DNA from: Arthrobacter tumbae
GTDB lineage: Bacteria; Actinomycetota; Actinomycetes; Actinomycetales; Micrococcaceae
Length of the DNA stretch: 64,000 bases
NCBI RefSeq assembly: GCF_016907495.1
Contig: NZ_JAFBCC010000001.1
Location: 62,001-126,000, forward strand
Direction of reading: 5' to 3'
Shown here: positions 51,717-62,300 of the stretch, one piece after another
Numbering within the stretch: position 1 is the first letter of the stretch
How the letters are laid out: each line of letters opens with the position of its first letter
Program-made: the position numbers and the translations under genes
Notes under the pieces: model-generated
Seen by the model: the letters and a program-made list of their open reading frames with translations, nothing else
The model's database searches: none
What the model was told of the DNA's origin: nothing

Positions 51717-52916
51717 ATGGATGCGCACCACCGGTTGGCCCGCTGGCTACGGGAGAACCAAGGGACAGTCGACCGCGTTGTGGCGGGAGCGGCATTCGTC
51801 CTGTTGGCGCTGCCATACGTTCTCCTCGATTCACCCGTCGAGTTCGTTGTCTCGACGGCGCTTGTCATCCCCCTGGCCTGGCGGCGCAGCCGGACCGTCG
51901 CTGCCGCATCGGCGGTCGCGGCGGTGTCCATCAGCCAGCTCCTCATCAACCAGCCGCCGGTTGCGGCCCAGATCAGTGTCCTCGTCATGGTGTATGCGCT
52001 CGCTGCCTACGGCCCACGGTGGGCAAGCCTGGGCGGTGTGGGTGTTGCTGCCTTCGGCATGGTGGCCGGCGTTGCACAGTTTGGGCTGAACCAGTACCAG
52101 ACCGGAGTCGCAGCGCTGCCCCTGTACGCGTTGTACATCTTCTTCGCCGTTGCAGTGGTGCTGCTGTGCTGGGCGTTCGGTGACCTTGCCCGAAACCGCA
52201 GGCTGGCGCTGCAGGCGCTGCAGGACCGCGCCCGCCGGCTTGAGATTGAGCACCAACAGGAACGCGACCTCGCGGCCGCCGATGAACGCAGCCACATTGC
52301 CCGTGAGATGCATGACATCGTCGCCCATTCGCTCTCGGTCATGATTGCGCAGGCGGACGGGGCCCGTTACGCCGGCGCTGCAGACCCCGCCGTCGCTACC
52401 TCCACCCTCGGCACGATCGCGGAGACCGGCAGGGCGTCGCTGCGCGAGATGCGCCGGCTGCTCGGTGTGTTGAGGAACGACGACGACGCGCCCACCCGCC
52501 CGCTTCCATCCCTGGCCGATGTTCCCGATCTGATCGAAACGGTGCGGCAGGCAGGCCTTGACGTGGCGCTGACGCAGCTGGGAACTCCGCGGCGGCAGTT
52601 GGCAACGGGCGCCGAACTTACTGTCTACCGGGTGATCCAGGAAGCGCTGACCAATGTCCTCAAGCACGCCGGCCCACGCGCATCGGCGTCCGTTTCGCTG
52701 TCCTGGACCGGAAAAGGGCTCGAAGTGGCAGTCGACGACGACGGGCGCGGCGCAGCGTCCGACGGCGGAATCCTCGACGGGAACCACGCTCATCCCGGCC
52801 AGGGCATTCGTGGGATGACCGAGCGGCTGAAACTCTACGATGGGACAGTGGAAACCGGTCCGCGCGGCGGCGGCGGTTTCGAAGTCCATGCACTGATCCC
52901 CTACACAGAGGCCTGA
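51717..52916 (+). CDS. Sensor histidine kinase (HisKA_3 type)
   Basis: A 399-residue membrane kinase. Four or five hydrophobic segments (about 23-155) precede a linker helix, the phospho-acceptor His199 in DERSHIAREMHDIVAHSLS and the ATPase domain with DDDGRG and QGIRGMTERLKLYDG. The gene is probably leaderless: TAGAGT (51703-51708), eight bases, ATG. Its response regulator starts right after the stop codon. Such pairs next to MacB-like exporters commonly sense envelope-active compounds; the stimulus is unknown. Confidence 0.92.
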   Translation: MDAHHRLARWLRENQGTVDRVVAGAAFVLLALPYVLLDSPVEFVVSTALVIPLAWRRSRTVAAASAVAAVSISQLLINQPPVAAQISVLVMVYALAAYGPRWASLGGVGVAAFGMVAGVAQFGLNQYQTGVAALPLYALYIFFAVAVVLLCWAFGDLARNRRLALQALQDRARRLEIEHQQERDLAAADERSHIAREMHDIVAHSLSVMIAQADGARYAGAADPAVATSTLGTIAETGRASLREMRRLLGVLRNDDDAPTRPLPSLADVPDLIETVRQAGLDVALTQLGTPRRQLATGAELTVYRVIQEALTNVLKHAGPRASASVSLSWTGKGLEVAVDDDGRGAASDGGILDGNHAHPGQGIRGMTERLKLYDGTVETGPRGGGGFEVHALIPYTEA

Positions 52917-53609
52917 ATGAGCACCCTGCCCTCCACCGCCACCATCCGGGTTGCCCTGGTCGATGACCAGCAACTGGTCCGCAGCGGTTTTTCGATGCTG
53001 ATCAACTCACAACCGGATCTCGATGTTGTCTGCCAGGCCGGCACCGGCACCGAGGCGGTCTCAGTGCTCGCGTCTACGGTAGCCGACGTCGTACTGATGG
53101 ATGTTCGCATGCCCGGCATGGACGGGATTGAGGCAACCCGGCGCATCCTCGCGCAGGCACAGGGTTCCGGACCGCGCATCATCGTGCTGACCACGTTCGA
53201 CCTGGACGAATATGCGCTCGCAGCCATCCAGGCGGGGGCCAGCGGCTTCCTGCTGAAGGATGCGCCACCCGAAGAACTGCTCGAGGCGGTGCGGACGGTT
53301 CACCGGGGTGACGCCGTCATCGCTCCGTCAACCACGCGCAGGCTGCTGGAACACGTGGCACCGCTGCTGAGGGCGCCGTCCGGAGCCAACGAACGGGCGA
53401 AGTCCCTGGTGGGGAGCCTCACGGCCCGCGAGCGCGAAGTGTTCACGCTGATTGCGCAGGGCAGATCGAACACCGAGATCGCCTCGGATCTGTTCCTCTC
53501 GGAAGCCACGGTGAAGACACACGTGGGACACATTCTCGCCAAGTTGGGCGCAAGGGACCGCGTGCAGGCAGTGGTGCTGGCCTATGAGGCCGGCGTCGTA
53601 CAGCCCTGA
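52917..53609 (+). CDS. Two-component response regulator, NarL/LuxR family
   Basis: A 230-residue regulator. The receiver has the acidic DDQQ, phospho-acceptor Asp62 in VLMDVRMPGMDG and the Lys in LLKDAPPEE. The C-terminal LuxR HTH is LTAREREVFTLIAQGRSNTEIASDLFLSEATVKTHVGHILAKLGARDRVQAVVLAYEAG (in pieces). It immediately follows the kinase gene and precedes the ABC exporter, its probable target. An operator-like palindrome at 53640 lies between them. Confidence 0.94.
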   Translation: MSTLPSTATIRVALVDDQQLVRSGFSMLINSQPDLDVVCQAGTGTEAVSVLASTVADVVLMDVRMPGMDGIEATRRILAQAQGSGPRIIVLTTFDLDEYALAAIQAGASGFLLKDAPPEELLEAVRTVHRGDAVIAPSTTRRLLEHVAPLLRAPSGANERAKSLVGSLTAREREVFTLIAQGRSNTEIASDLFLSEATVKTHVGHILAKLGARDRVQAVVLAYEAGVVQP

Positions 53610-53639
53610 CACCCTCATCCCGATCCGTTGCCGCTCTCA

Positions 53640-53655
53640 TCCTCCAGTAGGAGGA
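53640..53655. promoter_or_regulatory. TCCTCC-AGTA-GGAGGA palindrome before the ABC exporter
   Basis: A perfect inverted repeat with six-base arms, 66 bases before the ATPase start and upstream of its TAGCGT -10 box (53709-53714). It is a likely binding site for the adjacent LuxR-type response regulator. Confidence 0.5.
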
Positions 53656-53720
53656 CGGCGCTGCGAAGAACCTCCCACCGTCCGATCCGCGGGCACCCGC
53701 GCGTTTCCTAGCGTGAAAGC

Positions 53721-54488
53721 ATGACACCGAATCTTTCGACGGCTGCCGCGCCGTCCTCCGTTTCCGCTGCAGCGGTTGCTGCCGAATCCCTCAACAAGTC
53801 CTATGGCCGGGACAACACCACAGTGCACGCTTTGCGCGATGTCTCGGTCAGTTTCCCCAGCGGGCGTTTCACCGCAATCATGGGCCCCTCAGGTTCCGGG
53901 AAGTCCACGCTCATGCACTGCCTCGCCGGCCTCGACACTGCCGATTCCGGTCGTATTCTGCTGGGCGGCACGGACATCACCGGCTTGAACGACGGCGAGC
54001 TGACGAGGCTGCGCCGCGACCGCGTGGGTTTCGTGTTCCAGTCCTTCAACCTGATCCCCACGCTCACCGCGGAACAAAACATCACTCTTCCTGTCGCGCT
54101 GGCCGGCGGGCAGGTGGATCGAGAATGGCTTCAGCAGATCTGCACCATTCTCGGCCTGACCGACCGGCTCAGCCACCGTCCGCACGAGCTGTCCGGTGGG
54201 CAGCAGCAGCGCGTGGCGGTGGCCCGTGCCCTGCTCACGCGACCGGACGTCATCTTCGGCGATGAGCCGACCGGCAACCTCGACTCCCGTTCGGGAGCGG
54301 AGGTGCTGGCCCTCCTGAGGCGCAGCAGCCAGGAGATGGGACGAACCATCATCATGGTGACCCATGACCCGGTCGCGGCCTCCTACGCCGACCGCGTGAT
54401 CCTGATGCAGGACGGAGCCCTGGTGGGGGAACTGGAACGAAGCACCCCCGACGCCATCCTCTCCGCCCTCTCGCAGCTGGGAGCCTGA
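53721..54488 (+). CDS. ABC transporter ATP-binding protein (MacB/LolD-like)
   Basis: A 255-residue ATPase. Walker A is GPSGSGKST with Lys61, the signature is LSGGQQQRVAVARAL, Walker B is DVIFGDEPTGNLDS, and the H-loop is VTHD. It is typical of the MacB group that pairs with one FtsX-type permease. A TAGCGT box six bases before the ATG suggests a leaderless start. The permease begins two bases after its stop. Confidence 0.95.
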   Translation: MTPNLSTAAAPSSVSAAAVAAESLNKSYGRDNTTVHALRDVSVSFPSGRFTAIMGPSGSGKSTLMHCLAGLDTADSGRILLGGTDITGLNDGELTRLRRDRVGFVFQSFNLIPTLTAEQNITLPVALAGGQVDREWLQQICTILGLTDRLSHRPHELSGGQQQRVAVARALLTRPDVIFGDEPTGNLDSRSGAEVLALLRRSSQEMGRTIIMVTHDPVAASYADRVILMQDGALVGELERSTPDAILSALSQLGA

Positions 54489-54490
54489 CC

Positions 54491-56971
54491 GTGCTGACTG
54501 TTGCCCTGTCCCAGGTTTCGCGGCATGCCCGCCGCTACATCGCCGTCGGGCTGGCTGTCATGCTCGGTGTCGGCTTCCTGGCCGCGACCCTGATGGTCGG
54601 CGCCACCACTACTGCCACGCTTCAGAACAGCATCGGTGCGGAATATTCCAAAGCCGACCTCGTCGTGACCTCGGCTGACGGCTCCTCCCTGCTGCCGGCA
54701 GCGGCGGACACTGTCAGTTCAGTAGCCGGAGTCGAGGTGGTGCATGCGGAACAGCAGGGGTACTTCGTGCTCCAGGCCGGCACCGCAACGAACATGGCGA
54801 ATCTTTCCGCGCTGGCACCGCCCGTACTGGAAGGCCTCGTCCTGCAGGAAGGTAACCTGCCCGAATCCGCCGGCGAGGTGGTGATTGACGCTGCGTCGGC
54901 TGAACAATTCGGTGTGGAAATCGGCGACACTCTGCAGGGCGCCGCTCTCCGCGAGGGCACCCTCGCAGAGAACCTCGCGGCATCCGGGATGGAGCTGACC
55001 GTCACGGGGCTCAGTGAACCGTCCGCCCACCCTTTCCTCTCCGGGGCCATCGCACTCCATGCCGTCCCGTTCCAGGTCGATGAACTCGTACCGGACGGTG
55101 CGACGTCGCAATTGCAGGTTATTCTCACAGACGGGGCGGGGGCGGGCCAGGTGGGTACCGCCGTCGACCAGGTCCTGGCCGACGCGGGCACGGAGGCAAG
55201 TGTGCTCACCGCAGCCGAACAAACGACCGAGGATGTCGCTGCCCTTTCCGGCGGACAGGACCAGCTGACCATCGTGCTGTTGGCATTCGCCGTCGTCGCA
55301 GTGATCGTCACGGCGCTCGTGATCGCCAACACGTTCTCGGTGCTCGTTGCCCAGCGCACGCGGGAACTCGCGCTGCTCCGCTGCATCGGGGCCGGCCGCG
55401 GGCAGATCCGCCGCTCGGTTCTCCTGGAAGCTGCGGTTGTCGGCACGGTGTCCTCGGCCCTCGGTGTCCTGCTCGCTGCCGGTGTCATGTGGGCGCTCGT
55501 GTCCCTTGCCCGAACGGTTCCGGGCAGTGAATTTGCAACCCTTGCAGTGCCGGCATCGGCCGTCGTGGGCGGCATGGTGGTTGGAATCCTCATGACCATC
55601 GCAGCAGCACTCGTGCCGGCAAGGGCAGCCACCGCCGTCGCTCCCCTTGCCGCCCTCCGGCCGGCCGAACATGCAGGCGTCACCACCCGCCGCGGCCGGG
55701 TCCGCCTGGGAATCGGTGTGCTGGCGGTCGTGGCAGGCAGCGCGCTGCTCGCGGTCGGCGCCGCTCAGGCCAACCTGCTGCTGGCTTTGCCCGGTGGTGC
55801 GCTGTCCTTCCTCGGATTCCTGCTCTGCGCCGGCCTGTTCGTCCCGGCACTCGTCACGGGCGTCGGTCGACTTGCCTCCCCTTTGGGCGTACCCGGAAAG
55901 CTCGCAGCGGTGAACGCGGTGCGCAACCCGGCCCGAACGACGGCGACAGCAACAGCCCTGCTTGTCGGCGTCACGCTCGTCAGCATGATGATGACCGGAG
56001 CACAGACATCGCGGACAGCTTTCGATGATGCCCTGGCGCAGAATTACCCGGTGGATCTGGCCGTGCAGCTTGACGGCGGAGAAGACCCGGAAGCTGCGGA
56101 CACCCTGCTGGCGCTGGACGGAGTCGACGCAGTGGTGCAACCCCTGCCGGTGGCCCGCACCACAGAGGACGCCGGCGCACTGACGGTCTACAGCCTCTCG
56201 TCCGCCGACGCGGAAGCGGTCCTGCGCTCGGAGACCGCGTACCCGCAGGATGGTGAAGTGGCGATGCCGGACGGCACCCAAGTGACCGAGCTGGAGGTAT
56301 CCGGTTCCTCCAGTACCCGGGTTCTTCCCGTGAAGGAAGCCGAAAGCCGCACGATTGTTCCCCTCATCACGCCGGCCACTGCCGATCAGCTCGGGCAGCT
56401 GGAGGGAACGGACGCAGCCGGAGTCCTCTGGCTGAAGCTGGATGACTCACTGGGTTCCGGAGAAATCATGCAGCTCCGCACGAGTGTGGTGGACGCCCTG
56501 GGTGTGTCCGAGTATCTCGTCTCGGGAGCGGCGCTGGAGCGGGCGACCTTCAATCAGATCATCGACGTCCTGCTGCTGGTTGTGACAGCGCTCCTGGCTG
56601 TCGCCGTATTGATCGCGCTCATCGGGGTAGCCAATACCCTGTCCCTTTCGGTGCTTGAGCGCACGCGTGAATCGGCGCTCCTACGCGCACTAGGGCTGAC
56701 CCGGGGCCAGCTGCGCGGCATGCTGGCAGTGGAAGCAGTCCTGATCGCCGGGGTGGCAGCGCTGATCGGGATCGTACTCGGAATGCTCTACGGCTGGCGA
56801 GGCGCCCAGTCCGCGTTGGGCCTGGTGGCTGTTGTGACGCCGTCGTTCCCGTGGCTGCAGCTGGCGGGCGTGCTCCTTGTCGCGACTGCTGCGGGACTGG
56901 CGGCATCAGTACTGCCTGCCCGTCGCGCAGCGAGGCTCTCCCCCGTCCAGGGATTGGCCGTGGAGGGCTGA
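54491..56971 (+). CDS. ABC transporter permease, FtsX/MacB-like, duplicated
   Basis: An 826-residue membrane protein with an N-terminal helix, a large extracytoplasmic domain (about 45-255) and two FtsX domains, the first with NTFSVLVAQRTRELALLRCIGAGRGQIRR and the second with NTLSLSVLERTRESALLRALGLTRGQLRG. Around ten membrane segments are readable. A second extracytoplasmic domain spans about 505-690. It starts with GTG and is coupled to the ATPase. Together they are expected to act as an extruder of envelope-active compounds or lipids, controlled by the adjacent two-component system. Confidence 0.93.
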   Translation: MLTVALSQVSRHARRYIAVGLAVMLGVGFLAATLMVGATTTATLQNSIGAEYSKADLVVTSADGSSLLPAAADTVSSVAGVEVVHAEQQGYFVLQAGTATNMANLSALAPPVLEGLVLQEGNLPESAGEVVIDAASAEQFGVEIGDTLQGAALREGTLAENLAASGMELTVTGLSEPSAHPFLSGAIALHAVPFQVDELVPDGATSQLQVILTDGAGAGQVGTAVDQVLADAGTEASVLTAAEQTTEDVAALSGGQDQLTIVLLAFAVVAVIVTALVIANTFSVLVAQRTRELALLRCIGAGRGQIRRSVLLEAAVVGTVSSALGVLLAAGVMWALVSLARTVPGSEFATLAVPASAVVGGMVVGILMTIAAALVPARAATAVAPLAALRPAEHAGVTTRRGRVRLGIGVLAVVAGSALLAVGAAQANLLLALPGGALSFLGFLLCAGLFVPALVTGVGRLASPLGVPGKLAAVNAVRNPARTTATATALLVGVTLVSMMMTGAQTSRTAFDDALAQNYPVDLAVQLDGGEDPEAADTLLALDGVDAVVQPLPVARTTEDAGALTVYSLSSADAEAVLRSETAYPQDGEVAMPDGTQVTELEVSGSSSTRVLPVKEAESRTIVPLITPATADQLGQLEGTDAAGVLWLKLDDSLGSGEIMQLRTSVVDALGVSEYLVSGAALERATFNQIIDVLLLVVTALLAVAVLIALIGVANTLSLSVLERTRESALLRALGLTRGQLRGMLAVEAVLIAGVAALIGIVLGMLYGWRGAQSALGLVAVVTPSFPWLQLAGVLLVATAAGLAASVLPARRAARLSPVQGLAVEG

Positions 56972-56979
56972 CCTGCAAG

Positions 56980-57019
56980 GATTGCTTCACGGCCCGCAGG
57001 TGCGGGCCGTGAAGCAATC
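56980..57019. repeat. Perfect 19-bp inverted repeat right before a ribosome-binding site
   Basis: GATTGCTTCACGGCCCGCA and its exact complement are separated by GG. The hairpin would be very strong. It begins 9 bases after the permease stop and ends one base before GGAGGA of the next gene, so it could be a terminator for the permease or a translational block on the next gene. No T-run follows. Confidence 0.75.
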
Positions 57020-57029
57020 AGGAGGACCG

Positions 57030-57539
57030 GTGAAGAACCCCACCCGGGAAGAACGGCAATGGCTGTTTCGCTACCTGGAGGACCATCTCCTCGGAGCGAC
57101 CGGAGGGGTGCGCCTCTTCCAGGCAGCCGCCCGGACCTGGGCCGGCACCCGGCACGGGCGCACGCTGTCCCGCCTGCACGACGAGATCAACCACGAGCGC
57201 AGTGAGCTGCTTACCTCCCTGCGCGCCCAGGGACACCGCCCGAACCCCGCGAAGATGTTTTTCGGCCACGTCAGCGCTGCCGCCGCGCGCCTGAACCCCC
57301 TCAACGTGAGCAAGGCGGAGAACGGGCCGGGGGCGCAGCTGGAGCTGGAGGCACTCCAGAGCCTCGTCCGCGGCAAGGAAGCGCTGTGGGAGACCCTCCT
57401 GGCGCTGCTGGATGACGGCTGGTCCTTTGCCGGATACGACCGGGGGCACCTTACGCAGCTTGCCGAGCGGGCGCGCGGACAACAGCGGGAGATCGCCGCC
57501 ATCATGGTGAGCACGGCCGCCGAGCGTTTCCGCGCCTGA
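57030..57539 (+). CDS. Helical hypothetical protein, 169 residues
   Basis: I do not recognise it. The GTG at 57030 follows GGAGGACCG. The sequence (KNPTREERQWLFRYLEDHLLGATGGVRLF, HDEINHERSELLTSLRAQGH, QLELEALQSLVRGKEALWETLLAL) is helical, with an amphipathic pattern and paired Glu/His that faintly recall ferritin-like or hemerythrin-like bundles, but no metal-binding motif is clear. It is soluble. It stands alone between a hairpin and a bidirectional terminator. Confidence 0.7.
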   Translation: MKNPTREERQWLFRYLEDHLLGATGGVRLFQAAARTWAGTRHGRTLSRLHDEINHERSELLTSLRAQGHRPNPAKMFFGHVSAAAARLNPLNVSKAENGPGAQLELEALQSLVRGKEALWETLLALLDDGWSFAGYDRGHLTQLAERARGQQREIAAIMVSTAAERFRA

Positions 57540-57548
57540 CCCCCGTTG

Positions 57549-57602
57549 ATTTGTCAGGACACGCCCCGAATGGCGGAGCGATAAGGGCGCGTCCTGACAA
57601 AT
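57549..57602. terminator. Bidirectional terminator between the 57030 gene and metG
   Basis: ATTTGTCAGGACACGCCC (57549-57566) pairs with GGGCGCGTCCTGACAAAT (57585-57602) with a single mismatch. It separates two convergent genes and has A/T tracts at both ends. Confidence 0.78.
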
Positions 57603-57605
57603 GAA

Positions 57606-59174
57606 TTAATTTTCGGTGGGCTCCTCGTACTTCGGGAAGATCGGTGCGGGCGCCGGAAGGGCAATGCCGGGAACCAACGGAGTGGCGATCGCGCTGAACC
57701 GGCGGGCGTCGTCGTCGTTCGCGGTGCCCTGGCCCAGAACCGTGAGCAGCTTCGCGGCGCCGTCCGGCATCACAGGTTGGACCAGGATAGACACGATCCG
57801 GAGGACCTCCAGGGTCACGTAGAGGACCGTGTTCATGCGGTCGAGGTCAGTCTTCCGCAGCACCCAGGGCTGCTGCTCGGCGAAGTACGCGTTCGTGTCG
57901 CCGAGGACCGTCCAGATCGCCTCGAGCGCGCGGGACAGCTCCTGCTTGTCATACGCCGCCCGACAGGTGTCCAGCAGCGTGTTCGCTGCGGCCAGGATGC
58001 GCTGGTCCGCGACAGATAACGACGACGGTGCAGGCACCAGTGAGTCACAGTTCTTCGCCACCATGGACAGCGACCGCTGGGCGAGGTTCCCCAGATTGTT
58101 CGCGAGGTCGGAATTCATCCGGGTCACGATGGCCTCATGGCTGTAGGAGCCATCCGCTCCGAAGGGCACCTCACGCAGCAGGAAAAAGCGGATCTGGTCC
58201 CGGCCGTACTGCTCCATCCAGTCCTTCGGCGCGATCACGTTGCCCAGGGACTTGGACATTTTCACGCCCTTGTTATGCAGGAAGCCGTGAATCATGACCC
58301 GCTTGGGAAGCTCGATGCCGGCGGACATCAGGAAGGCGGGCCAGTAGATCGCGTGGAAGCGGGAGATGTCCTTGCCGATCACGTGCACGTCTGCGGGCCA
58401 GTACCTGCGGAACTGCTCCGACTCGGTGTCCGGATAGCCCACCCCGGTCAGATAGTTGGTGAGAGCATCCACCCAGACGTACATGACGTGCTGGGGGTTG
58501 CCGGGCACAGGTACACCCCAGTCAAACGTGGTGCGGCTGATCGAGAGATCGTCCAGGCCCCGCTTAACAAAACTGATGACCTCGTTGAAGCGGGACTGCG
58601 GTGCACCGAATTCCGGCTGCTCCGCGTACAGTGCCAGGAGCCGGTCCTGGTAGGTGGACAGGCGGAAGAAGTAGCTCTCCTCCTCCGTCCACGTCACCTC
58701 GGTGTCGGTGTCCTTCGAGTAGCGGATGCCATCCTCACGCACCTCGGTCTCTTCCTCGGTGTAATAGGCCTCGTCCCGTACCGAGTACCAGCCGGCGTAC
58801 TTGTCGAGGTAGATATCGCCGGCGGCTTCCATCCGGCGCCAGATATCCTGCGAGGCGGCATAGTGGTCCTCGTCCGTGGTACGGATGAAACGGTCATAGC
58901 TGATGGCGAGGTCAGCATGGGCAGCCTGGTAGACCGCTGCGTTGCGGTCCACGAGTTGCTTGGGCGTGATCCCCTCTTTCTCTGCCGTCTGGGCGATCTT
59001 CATGCCGTGCTCGTCGGTACCCGTGAGGAACATGACGTCGTAGCCGTCCAGCCGCTTGAAACGCGCAATGGCGTCGGTGGCCACATACTCATACGCGTGC
59101 CCGATGTGCGGCACGCCGTTGGGGTAGGTGATGGCTGTAGTGATGTAGAACGGGGATTTCTGCGCAGAACTCAC
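57606..59174 (-). CDS. metG: Methionine--tRNA ligase
   Basis: A 522-residue class I synthetase. [23 protein letters not shown] carries the HIGH motif, [11 protein letters not shown] follows, and [15 protein letters not shown] is the KMSKS loop. It lacks the four-Cys zinc insertion of longer forms, as in most actinobacteria. It starts with GTG, and TAACTT (59181-59186) six bases before it suggests a leaderless transcript. Confidence 0.96.
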   Translation of the reverse strand: MSSAQKSPFYITTAITYPNGVPHIGHAYEYVATDAIARFKRLDGYDVMFLTGTDEHGMKIAQTAEKEGITPKQLVDRNAAVYQAAHADLAISYDRFIRTTDEDHYAASQDIWRRMEAAGDIYLDKYAGWYSVRDEAYYTEEETEVREDGIRYSKDTDTEVTWTEEESYFFRLSTYQDRLLALYAEQPEFGAPQSRFNEVISFVKRGLDDLSISRTTFDWGVPVPGNPQHVMYVWVDALTNYLTGVGYPDTESEQFRRYWPADVHVIGKDISRFHAIYWPAFLMSAGIELPKRVMIHGFLHNKGVKMSKSLGNVIAPKDWMEQYGRDQIRFFLLREVPFGADGSYSHEAIVTRMNSDLANNLGNLAQRSLSMVAKNCDSLVPAPSSLSVADQRILAAANTLLDTCRAAYDKQELSRALEAIWTVLGDTNAYFAEQQPWVLRKTDLDRMNTVLYVTLEVLRIVSILVQPVMPDGAAKLLTVLGQGTANDDDARRFSAIATPLVPGIALPAPAPIFPKYEEPTEN

Positions 59175-59257
59175 CCTAGAAAGTTACCCTGCCGCCGTTG
59201 TTGTTGTCGCTTCGTTGCGCCGGGCGGCTGGCTCCGGCCTCCGTAGCCCGCGGACAG

Positions 59258-59299
59258 CCCGAAACCCCGGCATCGGGGGCACGATACCGGGGTTTCGGG
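59258..59299. terminator. Strong hairpin between metG and the S-layer protein gene
   Basis: CCCGAAACCCCGG (59258-59270) and CCGGGGTTTCGGG (59287-59299) pair perfectly over 13 bases. It lies downstream of the SLH gene on the minus strand and probably ends its transcript before metG. Confidence 0.6.
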
Positions 59300-59354
59300 G
59301 TCTTTCCTCAGGTAGGTCTATTCTGTTGTGGGTCTTTCCGGCCCCTGGGTTGGA

Positions 59355-62300
59355 TCAGAGGACGTCGAACCGGTACAGGAAGGCAGCCATCGCATCCCTG
59401 TTCACGGACTGCACCGGCTTGAACGTACCGTCGGGGTACCCGGTGGTGATGCCGGTGGAGGCTAGCCAGCTGATCTCGTCGAAGAACTCGTTACCGGTCG
59501 TGACATCCGGGAAGGTAGTCGGTTCGAATCCTTCGGTGGGCGAACCCGCCATCCGGAAGAGGAAGGCAGCCATCGCATCCCTGTTCACCGGAGTGGTCGG
59601 ACGGAAGGTTCCGTCATCCCAGCCCTTGGAGATGCCCTGCTCAGCCAGCCAGGCCATTTCCTTGTAGTGCTCCATGCCGGGCTTGACGTCCTTGAATGGC
59701 GACACTGTTGGAGCGCTATAGCTCGGCTCGCCCGCCATCCGGTAGAGGAAGGCCGCCATGGCGTCCCTGTTCACCGGAGTGACTGGACGGAAGGTCCCGT
59801 CAGTCCAGCCATTGGTGATCCCGCTATCCGCCAGCCAAGCCATCTCGGTGAAGAACTGGATGCCTTGCGGCACGTCCGAGAACGGTGCAGGCAGGGCCGG
59901 CAGTGCCTCCGACAGTGGTGAAAAGGCGCCCTGTCCGATGTCGTTGACCGCTGCTACCTGGAATCGGGTGGCGATATCCGCCCGAAGGCCGGTGATGGTC
60001 AGGCTCGTTGCCGTGGCCGGTGCCGTGCGGAGCGCACCCAGCTGAGTGCCTGCCGCATCGGTCACCCGAACTACGAAACCGGTGATCGGTGAACCGCCGT
60101 CGTTGGGAGCGGTGAGCTGAACGACAGCCTCGCCGATCCGGGGTGCGGCCGCTGCGTCAACCACGGGTGCCGCTACCGCATCGGGAACAGTGCTGGGAAG
60201 CTCTGGCTCAGGCGTACTTGCCAGTCGGCCGACGATCGAGAAGTTCTCGGTCTTGCCGATCAGTTGGGCCTCGGCAAGCTCGGCGCCGGCAGCATCGGTG
60301 ATGGCTTCGAGCTGGAAGTAGTTGGTATCAAACGGGCTTCCAACAACCGGGGCTTCCGTCGCGCCGTCTCCAAGGTAGCCGGCAGGTGCGTTCGGCTGGC
60401 GAAGGAGCGGACCGATGCCGGCCTGGGCCATGAGATCGAAGGAGCAATTCACATCCAGGCAACCGACGTCGTTGGTGTACCGGATGTCGCCCGCAGTATC
60501 TGCAGTGAGAACGTCCACGCCGTACGGGTGGGTGATCCGGTACGTCACTCCGGGAGTAAGGCCCCGCATCGAGTACCTGGTACGTCCGAAGGCAATCTCG
60601 TCACCGTCGCGCGGCACCTCGTTGGCAAAGGCTGCCTCGAGAGCCAGGACCAGGCGGGCACGCCCTTCGGTACCGACCGGTATCTCGGCATCTGCTGCCC
60701 ACCAGAAGGATTCACTCGGGAAGTTGTCCGGGTAGGACGCCCGCGTGGTATCAAACGGCACTTCAAGAGCGCAGTTCGGGTCATTGAGGCAGAGCGCGAG
60801 CTCTACCGGAGCCAGGACCGTGTTACCTGCTGCGTCCACCGTTCCGTAGTCCTTCACCGTCGTCGGGAACGGGTGGTTCCGGGATCCCGGTGCAGCCGGC
60901 TCATTGATGACATCCAGATGCCGCACCGTGTACTTGACGTTGGTGTTCGGACCCGTCACGCCGTCGGTGGTGACCGCGATGGCGTTGACCGTGCCGCTGC
61001 GAGTGAACTGGAACGGCCCCGTGTACTCCTGAGTGGATCCGGCGGGTGCACCATCCACCAGGCGCGGCCGGGTTCCATCGGTGGTGTAGTAAATTGTCGA
61101 AACCGCATCCGCATTCGCGCCAACAGCCGCCGTCAAGGTGATCATCTGTGATCCCTTGAGCACGATCGGACTCACGTCTGGTGCCGAAGCCGCAGCACCG
61201 GAAGGTGTTGCCGTGACGACGGGCAGGCTGGTGTCCACCCTGTATTCGTGCGTCTGTGGTTCGGTTGTCTGACCTGAGCCAACCGCTACGTAGCGCAGAA
61301 CCGTATCTGCGATGGTTCCTTGCTCGGGCGTCGGACCCGGGATGGTGACAAGTGCCTCGGAGGCGACGCGAATGCCGTCCGGTCCTAGTGGATCACTTCC
61401 ATCGAGTGTGTAGAGAATGTCAGACTCACCCGGAAATGACGATTGAATCCGCACTTGCGTGGCTGCGCCGAACAGATCGCCCGGCTTATCGATGGTGGTC
61501 TTCAGCTGGGCGACCTTGCCGGTGACGGAGAAGAGGTCGGTTTCCATGGACCAGGGAGCGCTGCTACCGTCCGGATTCGGACCTTCAACTCGGAAGACGT
61601 TCTCGTCGCCGGTACCGCCTTCGACCGTGTGGGGAGTCGCGGGGTCACCGATGTACTGGCCGGTCTCCCTCACCAGTTGTGGGTCAGTCTCCCAGTCGGT
61701 CCACCGCAGGAACGGACCAATGTGACCCGTCATGGCATGTTCGAACCCGCAGGGCGGACTCATGCAGCCGATGTCCTGGGTGTCGTTGATTTCACCTTCG
61801 ACGTCCGTGACAAATTCCTCTGTCCCGTAGGGCGTGGTGACGGTGTACGTGGCGTTGGGAAGGAGCGCATCCAAACGAACGCGTTGGCGGGTGAAGGCTA
61901 CTTGCTTGTCCACCGCGACGGCGCCGGCGTCACCGAATGCCGCTTCCTGGGCGTACACCAGCAACGCCCGGTCACCGGGTGCATTCTCAATCTCGGCCTC
62001 CGCTGCCCACCAGAACCCCTCGTCCGGATAGTTCTCCGGGAACTTGATGTCCTCTGCGGGAACCGGAATTTCCGCACCGCACATATCAATCTCGAGGCAC
62101 AGCTCCAGGCGGAGCGGTGCAACATCGTTTGTTGTGTCGGCGTCGCCGAGACCGATGCCCTTGTCCTGATACCAGAATGGGTACCCATTTGCATTGTCGA
62201 TTGGACCGACCGCGGCCAGTCCTTCGCCGCCCGGAGTTGTTACGGCCGTCGCAACCGATGGCGCGACGAGAAGCGGCAGACACACCGCGCCCGCCGCAGT

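Noticed and set aside
54719..56281. Open frame of 520 codons on the minus strand within the ABC permease gene
   Set aside because: Composition is Arg/His/Gly-rich and repetitive as expected for a shadow frame; the permease frame has clear FtsX domains.
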